39,819 nt of DNA. Source: DHVE2 group archaeon. Lineage in GTDB: Archaea > Thermoplasmatota > Thermoplasmata > Thermoplasmatales > Aciduliprofundaceae. The translations under genes were made by a program, and so were the position numbers. Below are positions 34,154-39,819 of this stretch, piece by piece. Each line of letters starts with the position of its first letter. Within the stretch, counting starts at the first letter, position 1. The stretch spans positions 1-39,819 of the forward strand of contig WAKX01000037.1 of the NCBI GenBank assembly GCA_015523125.1, in the 5' to 3' direction. The notes beneath the pieces were generated by a model, which was not told where the DNA came from, made no database searches, and saw nothing but the letters and a program-made list of their open reading frames with translations.

Positions 34154-34971
34154 AGATTTACCCAGTTGCATCGGACTCCCTTGGAGTTCGCTCTCTCTCT
34201 GTTTTTATTGAATCTTCTGTGAATGTTTTCATAGATCCCTCGGCGGCGCTGGGCCCCAAGCGTTACGGTCTTCCTCCAAAGCCACAGGAGTTTGAAGCTT
34301 TGGAAAAATATAAGAGAGAGATTCGAGAACTCGCGAAGAAGACGGATATTTTTGTAATTTCACATTATCATTACGACCATTACGACCCCGATGAAGAATT
34401 TTACATCGGGAAGAAGGTTTATGCGAAGCACTGGAAGGAGAAAATCAATTACAGCCAGAAGAAGAGGGCTTACGTTTTCAACGAGAAGTTCAGGGACAAA
34501 TGCGAAATAAGGTATGTTGATGGGGAGCGCTTGGAAGAAAACGGTGTGCAGATAGAATTCTCCAATCCATTCCCTCACGGAAACGAGAAAACCCGTTTAG
34601 GATTTGTGATAATGACCACAATCGACGACGGAAAATCCCGAGTTCTACACGCATCGGATGTGGAAGGGCCCATAGTGGAAGAGGCGGCAGAGTACATAAT
34701 ATCTCAGAATCCGGATGTGGCAATAATAGACGGTCCGGCCACTTATTTCTTAGGATATCGATTTTCCCAGGAGGATTTGAATCGGAGCATCAGAAATCTT
34801 GTTAATATCGCCGAGAATGTGGATAGAGTAATCCTTGATCATCATCTTCTGCGGGATCTGAAGTACAGGGAGAGATTGAGCGAGGTATACGAGAGGGACA
34901 ACGTTCTCACATTCGCCGAGTTCAAGGGGGAGAAAATAAACATGTTAGAGGCGCACAGAAAGGAGCTGTGA
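34150..34971 (+). CDS. UPF0282 metallo-beta-lactamase-fold hydrolase
   Basis: A 273-residue predicted metallohydrolase of the UPF0282/COG2248 family. The metal site HYHYDH (H72, H74, D76, H77) follows 'DIFVIS', with a second-site 'ASDVEGP' and a late 'LDHHLLRD'. The N-terminal 'SLGVRSLSVFIESSVNVFIDPSAALGPKRYGLPP' is the family hallmark. The substrate is unknown. It overlaps the COG1340 gene by four bases, so the two are made together. Confidence 0.87.
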   Translation: MKIYPVASDSLGVRSLSVFIESSVNVFIDPSAALGPKRYGLPPKPQEFEALEKYKREIRELAKKTDIFVISHYHYDHYDPDEEFYIGKKVYAKHWKEKINYSQKKRAYVFNEKFRDKCEIRYVDGERLEENGVQIEFSNPFPHGNEKTRLGFVIMTTIDDGKSRVLHASDVEGPIVEEAAEYIISQNPDVAIIDGPATYFLGYRFSQEDLNRSIRNLVNIAENVDRVILDHHLLRDLKYRERLSEVYERDNVLTFAEFKGEKINMLEAHRKEL

Positions 34972-34975
34972 TTTC

Positions 34976-36316
34976 TTATTCTTCGATATTCTCTTTTTCC
35001 TTCCCTTTGCGCTTTTTCAAGAGTATTGCAGCTACTATTATTATCGTCGTTGCTCCGAGCCCCGTGCCGATCCAGAGCCAAGGGATGTTCTCTTCTTCTC
35101 TGGGTGAGTTAAATGTGGAATTTGCAGAACCCACATGGAGAGCGTAAACGTAGCCAGAGGAATCCCCCACATAAATAGTGTTGTTCGCACCTATGGTTGG
35201 CGTCGCTATTATGTATTTTTCCGCGGAAAAATTCCAAATCTCCGAGCCATCCTTAACCGCGTGAACGATTCCGTTGGAATCTCCGAAAACTATTGTTCCA
35301 TCATTTGAAATGGAGGAAGAGGATCCTTCTCCTTTCCCTGCGAATCTCCAGAGCAGTTGACCCTTCGGGCTTAATGCGAAGAGGTAGTAGGTGGTGGTTC
35401 CATTATCATCCGGCGAGGTCTCGTAGATTCCGTAGAGATTTCCGTTTTTATCGAGCGATATATCCGAGTCCATCAGTGCGGAATCTTTAGGAGTGAATTT
35501 CCATTCCACTTTTCCATCTTTATTCAGCGCGTAAACCGAGTTATCGCATGGAATATAAATTGTTCCGTCTTCGCCGATGGTTGGAGAGGCAGATACATCT
35601 TCTCCCGCTTGGAACTCCCATTTCTCAGAGTCATCGGGATTAATTGCGTAAATGATTCCGTAATCAGTGCCGATGTAAATGGTTCCATCGTCGCCTATTG
35701 CGGGCGAGGACCAATCCGGATTTCCCATCACATTGAATTTCCACTTCACCGTGCCATTCGTGTCGATTGCGCATAGCCACCCATTGGATGTTCCTATTTT
35801 ATAGGAATTTGCCCCGATGTATATTGTTCCGTCTTTTCCTATCACGGGGGAAGAAAGCACGGCGTCTCCGATTTGAGCCTTCCAGAGTATTACACCATGT
35901 GTATTTAGCGCGTACAAATATTTGTAAGCGCCCACGTATATAGTTCCATCTTTTCCAATTGCGGGGGAAGACACAACGGAATCTTTCAGGTATATCTTCC
36001 ATTTGAGAGTTCCATCGGGATTAAGTGCGTAGAAGTTCTTATCCCACGAGCCAAAATACAGGGTTCCATCCTCGCCTATAGATATGGATGAGACCACGCC
36101 GTCCTGCGCTTTGAATTTCCAGAGTAGGTTTGTGGTGTTTCCTTCGAGGCTCTTATCGCTTAAAGAAGTGTGATGCTCGTTGTTTCTGTACATAGACCAT
36201 TCATTTCCTCCCCTCAATTTTTCAACCATGCCCATGTGCATGGGGACCACAGTGAGAAGAATCACCAAAATTGCGGCGCACGTAATGCTCGCGAAGCCTT
36301 TTGCGGAAGATTTCAT
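34976..36316 (-). CDS. Secreted, membrane-anchored PQQ-type beta-propeller protein
   Basis: A 446-residue surface protein. An N-terminal hydrophobic segment (about 8-28) acts as signal or anchor. About seven repeats follow, of the form 'SSPAIGKDGTIYVGA...YALN..G...WK', the PQQ-like (YncE/BamB-like) blade. A C-terminal TM helix beginning PWLWIGTG is followed by a KKRKGK tail. Propellers of this kind usually bind partners or ligands; no catalytic site is evident, and the protein need not bind PQQ. The TATA (ATATAA core, 36340-36345) is 26 nt from the ATG, so it is probably leaderless. Confidence 0.88.
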   Translation of the reverse strand: MKSSAKGFASITCAAILVILLTVVPMHMGMVEKLRGGNEWSMYRNNEHHTSLSDKSLEGNTTNLLWKFKAQDGVVSSISIGEDGTLYFGSWDKNFYALNPDGTLKWKIYLKDSVVSSPAIGKDGTIYVGAYKYLYALNTHGVILWKAQIGDAVLSSPVIGKDGTIYIGANSYKIGTSNGWLCAIDTNGTVKWKFNVMGNPDWSSPAIGDDGTIYIGTDYGIIYAINPDDSEKWEFQAGEDVSASPTIGEDGTIYIPCDNSVYALNKDGKVEWKFTPKDSALMDSDISLDKNGNLYGIYETSPDDNGTTTYYLFALSPKGQLLWRFAGKGEGSSSSISNDGTIVFGDSNGIVHAVKDGSEIWNFSAEKYIIATPTIGANNTIYVGDSSGYVYALHVGSANSTFNSPREEENIPWLWIGTGLGATTIIIVAAILLKKRKGKEKENIEE

Positions 36317-36339
36317 GCGTTATGGTATGAAGGTATGGC

Positions 36340-36345
36340 ATATAA
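36340..36345 (-). promoter_or_regulatory. TATA box of the beta-propeller gene
   Basis: TTATAT (minus strand) lies inside GGTTATATGCC, centred 26 nt before the ATG. There is no SD. Confidence 0.5.
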
Positions 36346-36410
36346 CCATTTTTAATGGAGTATGCGGCAAATCATAAATATGCACTGCGTTTACCCATGC
36401 AGGTGAGAAG

Positions 36411-37229
36411 ATGAAGAACCTCATACTCACTTCTCAGGATGACCTTGCGTCGTTGAATATCCGAGAAAAATTGCTGAGCATGGACTCATGGAAGAAGATA
36501 GACGTGTTCAACTCTTTTCCAGTTTATGAGAACGAGAAGTTTTACATGGTTCACATCAAAGGTCCGAAGATTCATGCGGAGCATATCGATGAGGAGATAA
36601 GAAAAAAGTTAGGTGTGAAGTTCGATACCATAATCGTGGCTTCGAAGCATAGAAGCGCCTCGAACATGAAGAGTCTCACGGTTCATCCCATAGGAAACTG
36701 GGGGGTGGCTGAAGCCGGAGGGATGAGTGGTAAAGTTGTGCTTACGAATCCCTATTTGATGACCGAATCTCTTCGCTTACTGAAAAAGTATGGGTTTGGA
36801 GAATATAATGTTTCGTTCGAGGCCACGCATCACGGCCCGTACTTAGAGACGAAAACCTTCTTCATCGAGATTGGCAGCACGGAGGAAGAGTGGAAGGACG
36901 ACAAGGCAGGTGAGGTCATTGCGAGGGTAATCATGGAAGCGGAAGAGAAGAGGTACAGGGAAATAATCGGGTTCGGGGGCGGACATTACATGTCGAGGCT
37001 CACGGACATCGCACTTAAATATAAAGTATCCATAGGTCATATGATTCCAAAATACGCGGTGGATAAAATCGATGAAAATATCGTGAAAGAAGCCTGCGAG
37101 AAGAGCTTTTGCAAAGGCGCGTATATCCACAAAAAGGGGTTGAAAGGTCCAGAAAGAGCTAAAGTGAGGGAAATACTTGAAAAAGCGGGAATAGAAGTTT
37201 ACGATAGCAAAGATTTTGAAGAGTTATGA
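36411..37229 (+). CDS. dtdA: D-aminoacyl-tRNA deacylase (DTD2/GEK1 type)
   Basis: Archaeal/plant-type D-aminoacyl-tRNA deacylase, 272 residues, which removes D-amino acids mischarged on tRNA. Diagnostic stretches: 'VASKHRSASNMKSLTVHPIGNWGVAEAGG', 'SFEATHHGPYLETKTFFIEIGSTEEEW', 'GFGGGHYMSRLTDIALKYKVSIGHMIPKYA'. AGGTGA five nt before supports the ATG. A TATA-like ATAAATAT lies at 36374-36381. The last six bases overlap the convergent TPR gene. Confidence 0.94.
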   Translation: MKNLILTSQDDLASLNIREKLLSMDSWKKIDVFNSFPVYENEKFYMVHIKGPKIHAEHIDEEIRKKLGVKFDTIIVASKHRSASNMKSLTVHPIGNWGVAEAGGMSGKVVLTNPYLMTESLRLLKKYGFGEYNVSFEATHHGPYLETKTFFIEIGSTEEEWKDDKAGEVIARVIMEAEEKRYREIIGFGGGHYMSRLTDIALKYKVSIGHMIPKYAVDKIDENIVKEACEKSFCKGAYIHKKGLKGPERAKVREILEKAGIEVYDSKDFEEL

Positions 37230-38957
37230 GGTTATCTTCTTAAACCACTCTTTGTCTCTGTATTTTTCTAAGAAGGGGTCATTCTTTGCCTCTTCTTTAA
37301 GCTCCGGGTTGAACTTTGTTGCCATCATGAGGAAATTGCGCGCGCCCATGTCGTTGCCCTTGATGCTCTGAATACGGGCCTTAAGGTAAAGTGCTTTTCC
37401 GTTCTTCATGTTTTTCTTAACTATGTCGTTCAGAATGCTCTCTGCTTCGTCCATCTGTCCCATATCTATTAGGAGTCTGGACTTTTCGAGCTTGTTCTCC
37501 TCTGTATCCTCTTTCTCGATAATCTTGTCTATGAATTTCAGAGCGAGTTCCCTTCTTCCTTGTTTAACTAAGTTCTCGTAAACGAATTTAAGTATTTTTA
37601 CATTCTCGCTAAGTAGCTTCATTATATCTTCGTCACGCATTCCTTCCAGGAGTTTGGCTGAATCATCAAACCTACCAATCTCATAATCCTGGAGGAACAT
37701 CTCTTCAGGAGGGATTATTATCTCTTTCTTCTCGGGCACTATTTCTTCGCCCATTTTCATCTCTTCCAACTTCTCCTCTTTTGGTTCTTCTGGAGGCGCT
37801 TCTATTTTTTCTTCTGGCTCAGCAGGTGGTGCAATCTCTTCTTCCTCTTTTATAGGCTCTTCTTTCTCAGGGACTTCCTGCTCTTTTATCTCCGGCGTTT
37901 CTATCTTCTTTTCCTCCATAGCTGAGCCAACGGCCCCACTCGTCACAGCCCCCCCTATGGTAGGAATCTCAGGAAGATTTTCTTTTTCCCCCTCTTCTGA
38001 GCCCGCTATCTGCATGGTGCCCTCATCTTCAAAGCTGGTTTCGGGAGCTTCCCCTAAGGATATATCCTCGAACAATTCGCCGACTTCAACCGAGGGTACT
38101 TCCTCCTCCACGGACGCTTCCTCTTCTTTGGGATTGAGCTCATCGTAAAGCATACTTATATCGGCATCGTCGGGATACATTTCTTTTAATTTATTCACAA
38201 TTTCCTTTGCTTCATCTACTTTCTCCTCCTTCAGCAGAATTCTGGCTTTGTTCATGAGGAGGTCTTTGTTTTCTGGGTCAAATTGCAGTCCCTTCTCCAA
38301 ATAATCTCTGTCTCCTGTGATGGTTACCATTCTGTTGTACGCCTTAATTAATTCTTCTTTATCCCCCTTTGCTTCCAGAACTTTGATGTATTTCTCCAAG
38401 ATGTCGATGTTTTCCGGCTGTATTTTCAGAACTTTTTGGAGTGCATCTTCGTTCTCTGGGTCCACCTTCAACGCCTTCTGATATGCAGCTAAAGCTTTAT
38501 CAAGCTGGCCTTGAATTCTGTAAGCGTCCCCTAAAAGCAAGTGCGCTTCTATGTTTTCCGGCTCAAGCTTGGCTGCCTCCCTTAAGCACACCAGCGCATA
38601 TGGGACCTGGGTGTTCCTTTGAAGTAAATCTTTGCCTATGTCCATCCAAGCCCTGAAGTTCTTCGGGTCAATTGTTTTTGCCTTCTCCAGAAGCTTTATT
38701 GCTGCGTCGAATTCCTTTAAGTTAATCATCTCTTCCCCTGCAGATGTTAGGAGCTCGGATAGTTTTTTCTTGTCGCTGTCGGATAATTTCGACACTTTGT
38801 CTATATCTTCGGAAACCCACCTTAAAACCTTCCTGAAATTAAATACTGCCTTCTCGGCATCGCCCCTCTGTGAGGCTTCGAAACCCTCATTTATCACTTT
38901 TTCGTAATTTTTTAATATTCCTGAACTTTTATCTTTCTTCTTACCAAATAGTGGCAC
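37224..38957 (-). CDS. TPR-repeat protein with Pro/Glu-rich linker
   Basis: A 577-residue cytoplasmic protein. After a basic start (PLFGKKKDKSSG) come several TPR units (about 20-270), for example 'AWMDIGKDLLQRNTQ', 'AHLLLGDAYRIQGQLDKALAAYQKALKVDPEN' and 'LLMNKARILLKEEKVDEAKEI'. A low-complexity acidic Pro/Glu linker (about 280-420) leads to a second helical TPR-like block. It is a scaffold or adaptor; the partner is unknown. The start is probably the GTG at 38957, six nt after AGGTG; GTGs at 38960 and 38966 are in frame. A TATA-like CTTATAAA (38992-38999) lies upstream. Confidence 0.85.
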   Translation of the reverse strand: MPLFGKKKDKSSGILKNYEKVINEGFEASQRGDAEKAVFNFRKVLRWVSEDIDKVSKLSDSDKKKLSELLTSAGEEMINLKEFDAAIKLLEKAKTIDPKNFRAWMDIGKDLLQRNTQVPYALVCLREAAKLEPENIEAHLLLGDAYRIQGQLDKALAAYQKALKVDPENEDALQKVLKIQPENIDILEKYIKVLEAKGDKEELIKAYNRMVTITGDRDYLEKGLQFDPENKDLLMNKARILLKEEKVDEAKEIVNKLKEMYPDDADISMLYDELNPKEEEASVEEEVPSVEVGELFEDISLGEAPETSFEDEGTMQIAGSEEGEKENLPEIPTIGGAVTSGAVGSAMEEKKIETPEIKEQEVPEKEEPIKEEEEIAPPAEPEEKIEAPPEEPKEEKLEEMKMGEEIVPEKKEIIIPPEEMFLQDYEIGRFDDSAKLLEGMRDEDIMKLLSENVKILKFVYENLVKQGRRELALKFIDKIIEKEDTEENKLEKSRLLIDMGQMDEAESILNDIVKKNMKNGKALYLKARIQSIKGNDMGARNFLMMATKFNPELKEEAKNDPFLEKYRDKEWFKKITS

Positions 38958-39009
38958 CACAACCACCTGCTAAGGTATAATATGCATATCTCTTATAAAA
39001 CCTTCGCTT

Positions 39010-39660
39010 CTATTCTTCAGAGTTATCGATGTATTTTTTATATAAGTCATCAAACAATATTGGTGCAACATCGTGTGCTAAGCGAAGCATCTCCTTTGCC
39101 ATCTCCCTTATTTCCCATTGAGCGCTTTTATCGCATCTCAAGGTGATGAAATGCCGCAGTTCTCTTGCGTTCATGGTTATAACTATCTTCGTCTCCACCC
39201 CCTGCGGAAGGACGAACCGGGCGTCTTCCTTTCTTATTCCACCCTCTACCATTTTGCGGTATAGCTCAGAAGCCCTCTCCAGAAGCTCTAAGTATTCCTC
39301 CGAGAACTCGCTTTCCATAATTTCGTTCGGAACGATAAATTTTGGATTTTTTAATTTTACGTACCTCTGCGATTGCTGGGTGTAACTCGCGAGACGATGC
39401 CTTACTAATTGGTGAGTGCAAATCCTTGAAATTCCTTCCACGCGGAAGGTGAAGCAGGCGTGCTCGAACACACTCTCGTGCCCCAATTTTTTCAACAATT
39501 CTATCAGATTTTTCACCCTCTCCTCGTTTAATTCTTTAAAATGGGGCGCATGCGAGATTGCGCCGCTCTCCGCCACGAGCTTGTCCACATCTCCCTCTCG
39601 GGGGAGAGAATAAGCAATTAGTTCCACTTTCAAACACTCCGAGCCCTTGCAGACTTCCAT
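39010..39660 (-). CDS. thyX: FAD-dependent thymidylate synthase ThyX
   Basis: Flavin-dependent dTMP synthase using methylene-THF-type folate and NAD(P)H. The ThyX signature RHRLASYTQQSQRY (87-100; RHRxxSxxxxSxR) is complete. 'HESVFEHACFTFRV', 'ARFVLPQG' and 'NARELRHFITLRCDKSAQWEIRE' (flavin and dUMP contacts) also fit. The start at 39660 gives 216 residues; an ATG at 39675 is also in frame, but it lies only about 9 nt from the TATA element, whose spacing predicts a transcript start near 39658-39660. Confidence 0.94.
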   Translation of the reverse strand: MEVCKGSECLKVELIAYSLPREGDVDKLVAESGAISHAPHFKELNEERVKNLIELLKKLGHESVFEHACFTFRVEGISRICTHQLVRHRLASYTQQSQRYVKLKNPKFIVPNEIMESEFSEEYLELLERASELYRKMVEGGIRKEDARFVLPQGVETKIVITMNARELRHFITLRCDKSAQWEIREMAKEMLRLAHDVAPILFDDLYKKYIDNSEE

Positions 39661-39678
39661 GGCGGGGAATTCCATTAA

Positions 39679-39688
39679 TGATATAACC
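39679..39688 (-). promoter_or_regulatory. TATA box of thyX
   Basis: GGTTATATCA on the minus strand (ATATAA core at 39681-39686 as written on plus) is centred about 24 nt before the inner ATG at 39660, near the leaderless spacing. It sits between the upstream gene's stop and thyX. Confidence 0.45.
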
Positions 39689-39699
39689 TTTTTCCGAAT

Positions 39700-39819
39700 T
39701 CATTCGAGGGCTTTTTCTACTTCCAAAATTAATTTTTTCGTTTTCTCCAAATTGCTCATTTTAACGCCCATAATCGATACTTGTGCGAACTCTTTCTGGT
39801 CGGCGCGGTTGGAGACGAA
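39700..39819 (-). CDS. C-terminal fragment of an unrecognised protein (5' end outside window)
   Basis: A frame open from the right edge runs 39 codons to TGA (39702-39700). The peptide contains 'QKEFAQVSIMGVKMSNL' and ends in an amphipathic charged helix, 'KTKKLILEVEKALE'. There is no membrane segment. The fragment is too short to assign a family. It lies upstream of thyX on the same strand; a TATA element between them suggests separate transcription. Confidence 0.6.
   Translation of the reverse strand, partial: FVSNRADQKEFAQVSIMGVKMSNLEKTKKLILEVEKALE

Noticed and set aside
1-39819. CRISPR arrays, tRNA or rRNA genes, insertion sequences
   Set aside because: No regularly spaced repeats, cloverleaf-like intergenic sequence or transposase motifs were seen in any intergenic stretch or frame.

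Overview
The window is archaeal chromosome. It carries archaeal or eukaryote-type informational genes (Rad50/Mre11, archaeal GluRS, aIF5A, RpoK, Rnp1, Cbf5, S4e, L19e, L32e, DtdA). It has archaeal promoters (TATA boxes about 25 nt before the inferred transcript start) and GGTGA/GGAGG Shine-Dalgarno sites inside operons. The large ribosomal cluster lacks the L34e, L14e and SUI1 slots seen in many other archaea. That, with moderate GC, suggests a euryarchaeon near Thermoplasmata; an Aciduliprofundum (DHVE2)-like organism is my guess from memory and was not tested. Coding density is very high: no gene-free stretch exceeds 300 bases, and the longest (10520-10746) holds two divergent promoters and a structured RNA leader.

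Layout: (1) 1-5902: the tail of a membrane-anchored protein, the mre11-rad50 repair operon, a PRC-barrel protein and gltX. (2) 5986-8610: one strikingly AT-rich gene for a GHKL-type ATPase with a C-terminal DUF3883 nuclease-like domain, probably a horizontally acquired defence-type gene, then a HAD hydrolase. (3) 9274-10519: an aIF5A-agmatinase operon, linking the hypusine-modified factor with polyamine synthesis. (4) 10638-26565: one long operon, rpl3-rpl4-rpl23-rpl2-rps19-rpl22-rps3-rpl29-rnp1-rps17-rpl14-rpl24-rps4e-rpl5-rps14-rps8-rpl6-rpl32e-rpl19e-rpl18-rps5-rpl30-rpl15-secY-adk-DUF106-cmk-truB, mostly with overlapping or near-overlapping ends. It is preceded by a leader of about 109 nt that folds on paper into a three-way junction ending just before the rpl3 ribosome binding site.

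(5) 26598-29407: an M20 metallohydrolase and a bacterial-looking aspartate 4-decarboxylase. (6) 29408-32129: a CoaD-YjjX fusion with a zinc-ribbon membrane protein, then rpoK and the beta-CASP nuclease aCPSF2. (7) 32213-39819: mtnA, a coiled-coil protein (COG1340) coupled to a UPF0282 metallo-beta-lactamase protein, a secreted PQQ-type beta-propeller, dtdA, a TPR protein, thyX and a truncated unknown gene.

The best leads are the rpl3 leader RNA, the solitary GHKL/DUF3883 gene, the CoaD-YjjX fusion, the 71-nt rps3/rpl29 overlap with low-complexity tails on S3 and L24, the Asn-to-Ser change in the Mre11 GNHD motif, and a split between apparently leaderless first genes and SD-led internal genes. 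All functional calls come from reading motifs by eye; no database search was run.
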